Positions 53,708-61,849 of a DNA stretch of 64,000 nucleotides are shown here, piece after piece. A program made the translations under genes and the position numbers. Source of the stretch: Falsiroseomonas oleicola (GTDB lineage Bacteria > Pseudomonadota > Alphaproteobacteria > Acetobacterales > Acetobacteraceae); contig NZ_JAERQM010000002.1 of NCBI RefSeq assembly GCF_019029495.1, positions 558,001-622,000 of the forward strand, given 5' to 3'. The notes beneath the pieces were generated by a model. The model was not told where the DNA came from. It made no database searches and was given only the letters and a program-made list of their open reading frames with translations. Within the stretch, counting starts at the first letter, position 1; every line of letters begins with the position of its first letter.

Positions 53708-54033
53708 TCATGCCGCCGCCCAGCCATCGCGCTCAGCAGCAGGATGCAGACCGCCGCGAGCGCCGCCAGCAGGCCGCGCATGGCGAGGTCCGTGTCCCAG
53801 CCGGTGCGCGGCGGCCGAACCTCGGGGCAAAAGCGCCGGGCGGCTTCGAGGGCGGCCTGGCTGCCTCGGGGTGGCGGGTTGAGGCGGTCGACGGTGCATC
53901 GCCATTGCATCTCGGCCTCGGCGGCGGTGGGCTGCTGCGGGCCGGGCGGCCGTGCCTCCAGCAACCAGACGATGGCCAGCACCGCGGCGCCAGCGGCGGC
54001 GAGGCGGCCAATCCATGTGGCAAAGTCCTGCAT
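53704..54033 (-). CDS. Small phage membrane protein
   Basis: A 109-aa protein with an N-terminal helix (IGRLAAAGAAVLAIVWLLEA) and a C-terminal one (RGLLAALAAVCILLLSAMAG), and one Cys on each side of the middle segment. Its stop overlaps the Cro-like gene tail-to-tail. No family recognised. Confidence 0.65.
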   Translation of the reverse strand: MQDFATWIGRLAAAGAAVLAIVWLLEARPPGPQQPTAAEAEMQWRCTVDRLNPPPRGSQAALEAARRFCPEVRPPRTGWDTDLAMRGLLAALAAVCILLLSAMAGRRHD

Positions 54034-54039
54034 CGCCGG

Positions 54040-54576
54040 TCATCCCTGCCGCCGGCTGGCGTAGTAGCGGGCATTGGACTCGGCGCGGCTGACCGCGTCG
54101 GCCTCCGCCAGCTGGTGCCCCTGCTGGCGGGTGCGGATCATCTCGGCGACCGCCGCGTCGGCGATCTCGGGCGCGTGTTTCTCGCGCAGGCGGGCGGCGA
54201 TGGGGGCCATTTCGCGGCGCATCTCCTCCGCCTCTGCCAGCGCCGCCAGCTTCGCCAGATGGGCGGTGGCCGCCGCCGTTTCGCGTTGCAGCGCGCCGGC
54301 CGCCGCGTCGAAGCGGGCGGCGGCGGTGGCCAGCAGCAGAATCAGCAGCCCGGCAAAGCCGCCGGCATAGGCCAGGTCGTGCAAGGCCGGGTGCCACCAC
54401 AGGCGGATGACGATCGCGCCGAGGATCGTCAGTGCGGCGATGGTCTGGGTGATGCGGGCGAGCGTGGTCAGGCCGGTGATGTCCGGGTTGTCGCCGCCGC
54501 TGTTGAACAGGGCGCGGATTCCGAAAAACAGGATGGCGACGGTGCCGAGGCCGATGGCCAGGGTCATGAGTTCCAT
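54040..54576 (-). CDS. Phage membrane protein with coiled-coil C-terminus
   Basis: A 178-aa protein with three membrane helices (LAIGLGTVAILFFGIRALF, ITQTIAALTILGAIVIRLWW and AGGFAGLLILLLATAAARF), then an Ala/Glu-rich helical tail (AHLAKLAALAEAEEMRREMA). ATG 54576 follows GGAGGA. Paired with the downstream small membrane gene. Superinfection exclusion is one possibility, but nothing shows it. Confidence 0.7.
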   Translation of the reverse strand: MELMTLAIGLGTVAILFFGIRALFNSGGDNPDITGLTTLARITQTIAALTILGAIVIRLWWHPALHDLAYAGGFAGLLILLLATAAARFDAAAGALQRETAAATAHLAKLAALAEAEEMRREMAPIAARLREKHAPEIADAAVAEMIRTRQQGHQLAEADAVSRAESNARYYASRRQG

Positions 54577-54639
54577 GGGGCAGTCCTCCATTGCGGGGGC
54601 GCCACGATAGCCGGGATTGCGCATGGCGCGCATCCAAGC

Positions 54640-54658
54640 GCGTCAACACAGATGACGC
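54640..54658. promoter_or_regulatory. Inverted repeat GCGTCA-N7-TGACGC in a divergent promoter gap
   Basis: Perfect 6-bp arms between the leftward membrane genes and the rightward replication operon, flanked by direct copies of GCATCCAA (54630 and 54657). The half-site TGACG is shared with the repressor operators but the spacing differs, so it may belong to another regulator. Confidence 0.5.
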
Positions 54659-54688
54659 ATCCAAACAATGTTCGGGGGAGTGATCGCG

Positions 54689-55192
54689 ATGCCGGGTGAC
54701 TCGCTGGCGGACTGGGAAAAGTCCGGGCTGAAGGTGGTGGTGCGCCAGACCATCGACAATCTCGGCGGCTGGGATGTGGCGGAGGGGGTCGCCGGGCACG
54801 GCCGGGGGCATCTGCACGGGTTCACCAATGTGCATGCCTCCGCGTTTCTGCGGATCGATGACGCGGTGCGGCTGGATCGGGCGGCGGTGCAGGTCGGGCA
54901 TCGGCCGCTGATCGTGGGGTTGATGGCGCGGCAGGTGGGGTATGTGGCGGTGCCGGTGCCGACGGGCGGCGAGTGCCTGTCCCGCGCGATGGCGGAGACG
55001 GTGCGCGCCTGCGCGGAGGCCGCCGCGTTGCAGCTGGAGGCGGCGGCGGATGGGGCGCTGACGGATGCGGAGCGCGCCGGGATCGGCGGGCCGCTGGATG
55101 CGCTGATCGCCGCGGCGATGGAGGCAAGGGCGGTGCTGGCGGGGCCGAAGCTGGCGAGCTTTCCGGGGTTCGGGAAGGTGGCGCGGCCGTGA
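54689..55192 (+). CDS. CII-like/YdaS-type phage regulator (tentative)
   Basis: About 167 aa. ATG 54689 is chosen because GGGGGAG lies 8 nt upstream. The pattern VVVRQTIDNLGGWDVAEGVA, then HASAFLRIDDAVRLDRAAVQ and RPLIVGLMARQVGYVAVPVP follows the layout of small phage regulators that read helix-GG-helix, then a segment equivalent to FMPxDVxxxLE. The C-terminus is helical. First gene of the rightward operon; the next three overlap by GTGA or ATGA. Confidence 0.55.
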   Translation: MPGDSLADWEKSGLKVVVRQTIDNLGGWDVAEGVAGHGRGHLHGFTNVHASAFLRIDDAVRLDRAAVQVGHRPLIVGLMARQVGYVAVPVPTGGECLSRAMAETVRACAEAAALQLEAAADGALTDAERAGIGGPLDALIAAAMEARAVLAGPKLASFPGFGKVARP

Positions 55193-55512
55193 CAGCGGCC
55201 GATCTCGAAGCCGAAGCGCGCTACGACGCGGCGGCGGTGCTGCTGCAACTGGAAGGCGGCGGGAACCTCTGGGGTGCGGAGGTGCTGCTGGAATTCGCGG
55301 CGCGGCGGGACAAGGGGTTTGCGCCGGCGCTGGCGCAGTTTCGCGCGGGCGATGTGGCGGGCGGCGCGGATCGGATGTGGGACCTGCTGGGTTCCGTCGC
55401 GCGGGTTGTGGTTTCCGGCCAGTCGCCGTCGCGCACCGTCACCTTCCTGAAAGCGACAGCCCTTGGCAAGACTGAGGCCTTGGCGATCGGCGGCGAGGTG
55501 CTGGCGCGATGA
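55189..55512 (+). CDS. Small phage protein in replication operon
   Basis: A 107-aa helical protein (LEAEARYDAAAVLLQLEGGG, RRDKGFAPALAQFRAGDVAG). GTG start overlapping the previous stop. Function unknown; perhaps an accessory factor for the downstream ATPase. Confidence 0.65.
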   Translation: MTAADLEAEARYDAAAVLLQLEGGGNLWGAEVLLEFAARRDKGFAPALAQFRAGDVAGGADRMWDLLGSVARVVVSGQSPSRTVTFLKATALGKTEALAIGGEVLAR

Positions 55513-56174
55513 TCGGCGATCCGGAGGGCGTGTTTCGGCATTGGCAGCGCGGCTCCGCGCCCTGGCTGCGTGATCGGCTTGGTCCGACGTGGTGGCGGTT
55601 CCGGGATGTGCTTGCGTTGGCGCCTGTTCGGGCGGTCGGTGCGTATCATTTCGAGGTGCTGCCCGCAGGCGCGGCGGAGGCGCGAAATGTGCGGCCTATC
55701 GTTGCGGTCCGGGCGGGCATTCCTGATCGCTGGATGGTGGTCGGCGACGACGGCTTCGGGATCGCCTACCCCGCCGAGTTTGCCGACCCAGTCAGCGGGC
55801 TCCCACGCGATCACGAAGAGATCGACCTTTGCTGCCTGCTGTCGGGGGCGGAGGTTGTGGACCTGCTGGCCTGCGATTTCCGCCTTTCCAGGCCGCCCCG
55901 TGCCTTGACGGGCATGGCCTCCGCGCTCGGCGATCCGCATGGGGAGGTGGCGATGCGGGCGACCGAATCCGCGCCGCTGCGCGTCGCCGCCAGCGTGGCG
56001 GATGTGCTGTTCGGTGGGCGGGTCGCGGTGCTGCCGCTGGGCGATGATGCGGCGCGCGCGGCCTATCTGCGCGGGGCGGCGGCGGTGACGGCGCCGGACC
56101 TGGCCTCGGCGCGGGCGATGAAGAAACTGCTGGAGGTGCCTGTGGCGATGCCAAAGCTGTTCGTCGCGGCATGA
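55509..56174 (+). CDS. Phage protein of unknown function upstream of the replication ATPase
   Basis: A 221-aa protein of mixed alpha/beta character (YHFEVLPAGAAEARNVRPIV, then GRVAVLPLGDDAARAAYLRG near the C-terminus, followed by a helix-rich end). It may correspond to a primase-like or Toprim-related part split from the ATPase, but no catalytic motif is clear to me. Coupled by ATGA on both sides. Confidence 0.65.
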   Translation: MIGDPEGVFRHWQRGSAPWLRDRLGPTWWRFRDVLALAPVRAVGAYHFEVLPAGAAEARNVRPIVAVRAGIPDRWMVVGDDGFGIAYPAEFADPVSGLPRDHEEIDLCCLLSGAEVVDLLACDFRLSRPPRALTGMASALGDPHGEVAMRATESAPLRVAASVADVLFGGRVAVLPLGDDAARAAYLRGAAAVTAPDLASARAMKKLLEVPVAMPKLFVAA

Positions 56175-58018
56175 CCTCCTCCGAAAAAATCGTGCCCTTC
56201 GGGGAGATGGAGCGCGCCGCGAAGAAGGAACGCCGCAAGCGCGCGCGGGAAGCTGACGACGCGCCGGAGGATGGCGGCGACGGCGGCGAGGGCGGGCGGA
56301 TCGTCGTCGATTGGGATGGCTGCCCCGTCACCTGTATCGGGCACGGCAAGGGGGTGTATTTCTTCCTCGATTCCTCGGGGCAGTTCCGGGAGCTGCGCTC
56401 GCGCGATCTGTTCGGCAAGCCGGAGCTGCTGGCGATGTTCGGCGGCGATGACCGCTGGCTGAAGAAGCATTTCTTCGCGCTGGGGGATGATGGCCGGAAG
56501 CGGGTTTCGGTGAGTGGTGCGGCGCAGGCGCTGCAACGGCGCTGCCATGTGATGGGCGTCTTCGATCCCGAGGTGGTGGAGATTCGTCAGCCCGGCATCT
56601 GGGCGGATGAGGCGGGGCGGCCGGTGGCGCATCTCGGCGATGTGCTGGCGATGCCGGATGGGTCGCTGGTCGATGCCGGCGGACGGCATGACGGCGTGAT
56701 CTATGAGCGGCGCGGTGCGGCGCCCCGGCCGGCGCGGCCCTGCGCGGCGGCGGAGATCGCGCATCTGTTGGAGCGGATCCAGGACATCTGGCTTTTTCGA
56801 GACGGGCCGGCGGGGGCGATGCTGGTGCTCGGCCATGTCGCGATGGCGCTGCTGGGTGCGGCGGCGGAGTGGCGCGCGAACCTGTTCCTGCTGGGTGATT
56901 CGGGCTCGGGCAAATCCGAGTTGATGGCGCTGATGCGCGCCTTGCAGATCGTGCATGTCTACAGCAACGACACCTCCCGCGCCGGGCTTGTCGCGCGCAT
57001 CACGATGCGGCCGGGGCCGATCCATGTCGAAGAGGCGGTGCAGGGTGACAAGGGTGGCGCGAAGGAGCTGCTGAACCTGATGCTGCCGGCGACGGGCGGC
57101 AAGGGATCGGAGGGGTATCGCGCGCGGGCCGATGGCACGGGGCGTGGCTTCCGGGTGCTCGGCGCGGTGTGTTTCGCCGCGATCCATCCGCCGCCGATGC
57201 AGGTGGAACACCGCAACCGCTTCACCGAAATCAACCTGATGCCGCCGCGCGACGGGCAGAGCGCGAAGGAGTCGATCTCCGAATTGCGCAGCCATGCGCG
57301 CAAGCTGGCGCCGGCCCTGTTCGGGCGCGTGCTGGCGGGCTTTCCGCGCTGGGTGGCGACGCTGGCGACGCTGCGCGGGGCGCTGCTGCGGCATGGATGC
57401 TCGCCACGGGATTCGGACCAGCTCGGCTCGCTGCTGGCGGGGTGGTGGATTTTGTCGTCGGACGCGCTGCCCTCGGAGGCGGAGGCGAAGGGGCTGGTGG
57501 CGATGTGCGCGGCCTACATTCCCGAGCAGGCGATGGTGCGGGAGGAATCGGCGGCGCGGCGCGCCTGGCTGGCGCTGGCCACCACCTCCGTCACGCTGCG
57601 ATCCGGCACGCAAAGGCGGCAGATCGGGGAGCTGGTGCGGGATGCGCTGCGCGAGGATATCGGGCTGGCCTCGGCGGCGGAGACTGAGTTGCGACAATGG
57701 GGGATGCGAACGGACAGCCTCTCGCCGGAGGATGCGGTTCGGCTGCTGCGGGACATCGATGACACGCAGGTCCGCAAATGGCCGCTGGTCGGGGTGTGGT
57801 TCGGGCGCAAGCATTCGGAGTTGCAGCGGCTGTTCGACAAGACGGCGAGCCCTGGGGAGGCCTGGTGGCGGGCGATGCAGTCGCAGCCGGGGGCGTGGCG
57901 CGGGCTGAAGAATATCCGGATCGGGGATGTGGCGAGCGGGGCTTTCTTCGTGTCCCGCGATGCGCTGGGCGGGCTGCCCCCCGCGCCCCCGGAAGGGGAG
58001 GCGCCTCCGGTTTTGTGA
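56171..58018 (+). CDS. Phage replication ATPase/helicase (DUF927/D5-like)
   Basis: A 615-aa protein. The N-terminal third is a mixed domain (GKGVYFFLDSSGQFRELRSR); the P-loop ATPase domain is central: Walker A LLGDSGSGKSELM at about 240, Walker B-like GPIHVEEAVQG and an Arg-rich sensor region (FTEINLMPPRDGQSAKE). The C-terminal part is helical. This matches D5/DUF927-type phage helicase-loader or replicative ATPases. It sits directly upstream of an iteron array with an AT-rich stretch, the usual neighbour of a replication initiator. Confidence 0.8.
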   Translation: MTSSEKIVPFGEMERAAKKERRKRAREADDAPEDGGDGGEGGRIVVDWDGCPVTCIGHGKGVYFFLDSSGQFRELRSRDLFGKPELLAMFGGDDRWLKKHFFALGDDGRKRVSVSGAAQALQRRCHVMGVFDPEVVEIRQPGIWADEAGRPVAHLGDVLAMPDGSLVDAGGRHDGVIYERRGAAPRPARPCAAAEIAHLLERIQDIWLFRDGPAGAMLVLGHVAMALLGAAAEWRANLFLLGDSGSGKSELMALMRALQIVHVYSNDTSRAGLVARITMRPGPIHVEEAVQGDKGGAKELLNLMLPATGGKGSEGYRARADGTGRGFRVLGAVCFAAIHPPPMQVEHRNRFTEINLMPPRDGQSAKESISELRSHARKLAPALFGRVLAGFPRWVATLATLRGALLRHGCSPRDSDQLGSLLAGWWILSSDALPSEAEAKGLVAMCAAYIPEQAMVREESAARRAWLALATTSVTLRSGTQRRQIGELVRDALREDIGLASAAETELRQWGMRTDSLSPEDAVRLLRDIDDTQVRKWPLVGVWFGRKHSELQRLFDKTASPGEAWWRAMQSQPGAWRGLKNIRIGDVASGAFFVSRDALGGLPPAPPEGEAPPVL

Positions 58019-58230
58019 GACGGCTCACGCGGGCTCACAGCGAAACGCCAGTCGTAGCAACGGGTGTGAGTTTGTGAGTTTGTGAGGTCGCGCGCGCGTA
58101 GGCGCGAAGGTCGGAAGGGCAGGGCCGGCTTTGTTGGTGTGCTTAAGGGGTGGCAACTCACAAACTCACAAACTCACAATATCAATATAAATGAATGAAT
58201 AGAGATAGTTAGCTTGTGAGTTGGTGTGAG
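58014..58230. repeat. Iteron array with AT-rich segment; candidate phage replication origin
   Basis: The 8-mer TGTGAGTT occurs in tandem at 58065 and 58073 with a variant at 58081. It occurs as three perfect inverted tandem copies (AACTCACA) at 58155, 58163 and 58171, and again directly at 58215 with a variant at 58225. Related TGTGAG (58014) and two GGCTCAC (58022, 58032) flank the set. Between the inverted block and 58215 lies a roughly 34-bp AT-rich run, striking in this GC-rich DNA. The layout fits an iteron origin with an unwinding element. Confidence 0.8.
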
Positions 58231-58260
58231 GCGGCGTGAGGTTTCGGAAAGGGGCGGGCG

Positions 58261-58788
58261 ATGAAGCGGGTGGCGATGGCGGGCGTGGTGGCAGGCGAGG
58301 CCTTCGTGCTGGCGGAGGATGCGAAGTCGGCCAGTCTGGCAGGGGCTTGCGAGGTGCGGGCCAGGGTGCGGCACGCGCATATCATCGATGAGCTGGCGGA
58401 GGATGGGCGGCTGCGCGCGCACCAGGTGGCGGCGGCGCGGGACATCGAGGCCTATGTCGCGGGATGGATCGTGCCGATCGGGCGCAGCTCGGGCGGGATG
58501 GCGGAGCGGGTGGATGGGGGCGGGGCGGCGGGCGGCGGGGAGCCGGCGTCGGTGCGGCTGCGGGCGGCGCGGTATCGGGCCTGGGCGGAGTGGGCGGAGG
58601 GGCAGAGGGTCAAGCCGGAGCTGAGCCTGCTGACCATCACGCTCAAGCTTTGCGTGGATGGGTGGACGCCTCGCGCGATCCGGCGGGAGTACGGGATGGA
58701 TGACGGGCGGGCGCTGCGGCTGATCCAGGAAGGCCTGCTGCACTACGCGGACTTGGCGGGGTGGGTGGAGGACCGCGAAGCCGCTTGA
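58261..58788 (+). CDS. Phage protein of unknown function, possible late regulator
   Basis: A 175-aa protein. The C-terminal half has LSLLTITLKLCVDGWTPRAI, then RREYGMDDGRALRLIQEGLL, which could be an HTH. It lies between the origin candidate and the packaging genes, where phages often place a late-gene activator. No family recognised. Confidence 0.65.
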   Translation: MKRVAMAGVVAGEAFVLAEDAKSASLAGACEVRARVRHAHIIDELAEDGRLRAHQVAAARDIEAYVAGWIVPIGRSSGGMAERVDGGGAAGGGEPASVRLRAARYRAWAEWAEGQRVKPELSLLTITLKLCVDGWTPRAIRREYGMDDGRALRLIQEGLLHYADLAGWVEDREAA

Positions 58789-58834
58789 CGCGGCACGGCA
58801 CGAAGGGGTATCGGTTCGGCATGATGGAGTTGCG

Positions 58835-58862
58835 CGCCCGGCCGGGGAAATTCGGCCGGGCG
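58835..58862 (+). terminator. Strong GC hairpin after the 58261 gene
   Basis: CGCCCGGCC pairs with GGCCGGGCG around a 10-nt loop; no long T-run. It may end or pause early rightward transcription before the packaging genes. Confidence 0.4.
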
Positions 58863-58881
58863 TTCGCGTTTGCGGGCCTCC

Positions 58882-58921
58882 ATGTCGCATTTGGCCCTTT
58901 ACAAGGCCGAATGTCGCATTT
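58882..58921. repeat. Two direct copies of ATGTCGCATTT upstream of terS
   Basis: 11-bp copies at 58882-58892 and 58911-58921, 29 bp apart. They lie just upstream of the sigma-54-like promoter and 135-175 bp before terS, so they could be activator sites or terminase (cos/pac) recognition repeats. Confidence 0.6.
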
Positions 58922-58940
58922 CGGGCTTGACGGCCTCTGG

Positions 58941-58956
58941 TTGGCACGCCGCTTGC
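58941..58956 (+). promoter_or_regulatory. Sigma-54 (-24/-12) promoter motif before the packaging genes
   Basis: TTGGCACG-CCGC-TTGC matches the sigma-54 consensus TTGGCACR-N4-TTGCW in all but the last, least strict, base, with correct GG-to-GC spacing and pointing toward terS 100 bp downstream. Phage use of host RpoN would be unusual; chance occurrence is possible. Confidence 0.5.
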
Positions 58957-59055
58957 CGGCGGTGGGTCCCTCTGGCGCTCCGGCTAATACGGTGAGAATG
59001 CCCGCCCGGGTTCGGCAGTGGGGTGGTTCAGAAAAACGGTTCAGTGGGGTTCAGC

Positions 59056-59598
59056 ATGGCGGGGGAGGTTAAGCCTGCCGTCGGCGTCGTCACCAAGGCG
59101 CGCTATGCCGAGCATCGCGGGTGCTCCGCCGCCTACATCTCCAAGCTCATCCGGCAGGAGCGGTTGGCGGCGCCGGCGCTGATGGCCAACGGGCGCATCA
59201 ACGTCATCCTGGCGGACCAGATGCTGGGCGCGCCCGGCGCCGACGAGCTGGAATTCGCGCCCGCCGCGGCGCTGCCCACATCATCCCCCATCTCCGCCCG
59301 CGCCGAGCGGGAGTACGCGCAGGCGCGCATCGCCCGGGTGCGGGCCGATGAGATGGAGGGCCTGCGGCTGACGCGGGCCAGTGTCGAGGCGCGCGTATTC
59401 GACCTGCTGCGCCGTCTACGCGATGAGCTGCTGGCCTGGCCCGAGACCATCGCGCCGCAGTTGGTGCCGATGACCAGCGACCGCCTGGTCGCCGATGCCT
59501 TGCGCACGGACCTCGAAGACAAGCTGACCCGCCTCGCCGAGAACCTGGAGGATCTAGCCCGCCATGAGCCCGCCGCCGAGGATGGCGGCGCCGCCTGA
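59056..59598 (+). CDS. Terminase small subunit (Nu1-like)
   Basis: A 180-aa protein. The N-terminal HTH (KARYAEHRGCSAAYISKLIR, then MANGRINVILADQML) is typical of Nu1/gpNu1-type DNA-recognition subunits. A helical C-terminus (REYAQARIARVRADEMEGLR) mediates assembly and binds the large subunit. ATG 59056 is chosen over the GTG at 59023. Overlaps terL by 35 bp. Confidence 0.88.
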   Translation: MAGEVKPAVGVVTKARYAEHRGCSAAYISKLIRQERLAAPALMANGRINVILADQMLGAPGADELEFAPAAALPTSSPISARAEREYAQARIARVRADEMEGLRLTRASVEARVFDLLRRLRDELLAWPETIAPQLVPMTSDRLVADALRTDLEDKLTRLAENLEDLARHEPAAEDGGAA

Positions 59599-61618
59599 AG
59601 CCACTGCCGTCTTCGGCGCAGCGGCGCGGGCGCTGCGCCCGAACCCGCGACGCAACGTCGCCGAATGGGCCGAGGCGGAGCGCGTGGTCTCGGCGGAGTC
59701 GGGCTCCCCCTGGCCGGGCCGGTGGAGCACGGCGCGCGTGCCCTACCTGCGCGAGATCATGAAGAAGTTGAGCCTCTCCCACCCCGCCAGGCGCGTCACC
59801 TTCCGCAAGTCGGCGCAGATCGGTGGCAGCGAGTGCGGCGTCAACATGCTGGGCCAGATCATGGCCGAGACGCCGGCGCCGGTGCTGGTGGTGCTGCCGA
59901 CCGATGGCGAGGCGGCCGACTACAACCGCCTGAAGCTGGACCCGACGATCCGCGAAACCCCCGCACTACGCAGCCAGGTGAAGGACCAGACCAGCCGGGA
60001 TGAACGGGGGTCGACCAGCTTCTTCAAGCGGTTCCCGGGCGGCTACCTGCAACTGGTCGGCGCGAACACGCCGAAGAAGCTGGAGATGCGGACCGCGCGG
60101 GTGATCCTGTTCGAGGAAATCTCGAAGTATCCGCGAAATGTCGAGGGGCGCGGCAGCCCCATCAAGCTCGCCCTGTCGCGGACCGACATGTACACCGGCC
60201 GCGAGAAGATCTTCGATTGCTCCACCCCGCATGTGAAGGGGCAGTGCGAGGTATCCTCGGAATACGAGCTGGGCAGCAAGGCCGCCTTCCATGTGCCCTG
60301 CCCGCATTGCGGCTTCGGCCAGGAACTGTTGTTCGCCAACCTGCGCTTCGACAGCGAGGCGGATGAGCCGGACAGCGCGGAATATTTCTGCCAGTCGCCG
60401 CTGTGTGGGGAGGCCATCGCGCCGCACCAAAAGGAAGCGATGATGACGGCCGGCGCCTGGGTGCATGAGCGACCGGAGCTGGAGAACATCCACCCGAGCT
60501 ACCGGATCAACATCCTGTACTCGCCGGTGGTGCCCTGGGTGGATGTGGCGCGCCGGTACCAGAAGGCGCGGAAGGACCCGACCGGCGGGTTGCGGCCGTT
60601 CTACCAGCAGGCGCTCGGCGAGCCCTGGGACGAAGCCTTTGACCTGCCGAAGGCGGACATCCTGCTGGCCCGTGGCGACGCCTGGCCGGTCAAGCGCATC
60701 CCACCCGGGGTGCTGTTCCTGGCCGGCGGCACCGACGTGCAGGGCAATCGCCTGGTCTGGGCGGTGTGGGGCTTCGACCGCAACTTCGGCCAGTGGCTGA
60801 TCGAGACGGGCGAGCTGCACGGCGATCCGACGCAGGACCTGGTCTGGCGCCAGCATGAGGCCCTGCTGGGCCGAAGCTGGCGCGATGCCTGGGGGCGGGA
60901 GGTCAGGCCGCGTAGCTGGGGAATCGACTCGGGCTACCTGTCCGGCCACGTCTATCGGCACGTCCTGATGCAGGCCGGACGCCACCCGTTCCAGGTCATG
61001 GCGTTGGACGGCCGCGAAAAATGGGGCCTGCCGCCCATCGGTAAGGAAAGCTGGCGCCCGGTCCGTTCGCCGGGCCAGGAACACATCCCGCCGGAACAAC
61101 TGCCGAAGTGTCCGATCTATCCGGTGGGCACCTGGGACCTGAAGTCGGAACTTGCCTCCGCGATCCGGCTGACGGAGCGCGGTCCGGGGCCGGAAGGCTG
61201 GTCGCCCGGCGCGCTGCGCTGGAACGGCCAGATGGTGGACCGGGCCTGGATCGAAGAATTGCTCGCCGAGCGATTCATGGAGGACCCGAAGACCGGAAAG
61301 CGGGTCTGGGCGCGGCTCGCCGCCCGCAACGAGGCCTGGGACCTGGCCGTCTATACCCGCGCCCAGGCGCGGGCGATGTCGATGTCCCTGACCGCCGAGG
61401 ACTGGGATGCGCTGATCGCGGAGACACAGGGCGCCCCCGAAGCCGCGCAGGGCGACCTGCTGGCCATGGTGACGCCCAGCCTGAAGGCGGAGGCCGAGGC
61501 CGCGAGGCGCGGGCAGGCGGAGCGCGAGAGACTCAACGAGGCGGAGCCCGAGGCGCCGCCGCCCAACATGACCGCGTGGGGCCCCGCACCGAGCTGGACG
61601 GGAGGCGCCGCCTGGTGA
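59564..61618 (+). CDS. Terminase large subunit, GpA family
   Basis: A 684-aa DNA-packaging motor. The ATPase part has a Walker A-like RKSAQIGGSE and Walker B VILFEEI. A zinc-finger-like CPHCGFGQELLF paired with CQSPLCGEAI follows, then the nuclease domain with acidic residues (AGGTDVQGNRLVWAVWGFDR, WGIDSGYLSGHVYRHV). The layout matches lambda gpA, so a cos-type packaging mechanism is likely. It couples to TerS and precedes gpW and portal as in lambda. Confidence 0.94.
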   Translation: MSPPPRMAAPPEATAVFGAAARALRPNPRRNVAEWAEAERVVSAESGSPWPGRWSTARVPYLREIMKKLSLSHPARRVTFRKSAQIGGSECGVNMLGQIMAETPAPVLVVLPTDGEAADYNRLKLDPTIRETPALRSQVKDQTSRDERGSTSFFKRFPGGYLQLVGANTPKKLEMRTARVILFEEISKYPRNVEGRGSPIKLALSRTDMYTGREKIFDCSTPHVKGQCEVSSEYELGSKAAFHVPCPHCGFGQELLFANLRFDSEADEPDSAEYFCQSPLCGEAIAPHQKEAMMTAGAWVHERPELENIHPSYRINILYSPVVPWVDVARRYQKARKDPTGGLRPFYQQALGEPWDEAFDLPKADILLARGDAWPVKRIPPGVLFLAGGTDVQGNRLVWAVWGFDRNFGQWLIETGELHGDPTQDLVWRQHEALLGRSWRDAWGREVRPRSWGIDSGYLSGHVYRHVLMQAGRHPFQVMALDGREKWGLPPIGKESWRPVRSPGQEHIPPEQLPKCPIYPVGTWDLKSELASAIRLTERGPGPEGWSPGALRWNGQMVDRAWIEELLAERFMEDPKTGKRVWARLAARNEAWDLAVYTRAQARAMSMSLTAEDWDALIAETQGAPEAAQGDLLAMVTPSLKAEAEAARRGQAERERLNEAEPEAPPPNMTAWGPAPSWTGGAAW

Positions 61619-61627
61619 GGACCCCGC

Positions 61628-61846
61628 ATGACCGCCTTCACCCTGGCCCATCTGACCGCGATGAAAACGCAGTACGCCCGTGGCGTGCTGCGCGTGACGA
61701 CGCCGGATGGCACCACGGTGCAGTACGAGAGCCTGGACGCCCTCGGCCGCGCCATTTCGATGGTGGAGGCCGAGCTGGTCAGCGCCGGCCTGCTGACCCC
61801 GCCCGGCGGCCCGGGCGTGCGCTATGCGACCTGGGATCGGGGGTGA
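61628..61846 (+). CDS. gpW-like head-tail connector protein
   Basis: A 72-aa protein (LAHLTAMKTQYARGVLRVTT, then GTTVQYESLDALGRAISMVE) with the helix-hairpin-helix pattern of gpW, which sits at the portal neck. Position between TerL and portal is the lambda order. Confidence 0.88.
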   Translation: MTAFTLAHLTAMKTQYARGVLRVTTPDGTTVQYESLDALGRAISMVEAELVSAGLLTPPGGPGVRYATWDRG

Positions 61847-61849
61847 GGC

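Noticed and set aside
58065-58178. Iterons considered as a CRISPR array
   Set aside because: Repeats are 8 bp in immediate tandem without spacers, in both orientations.
58761-59072. 103-codon frame between the 58261 gene and terS
   Set aside because: It spans the hairpin, direct repeats and sigma-54 motif and has weak coding character; the gap looks regulatory.
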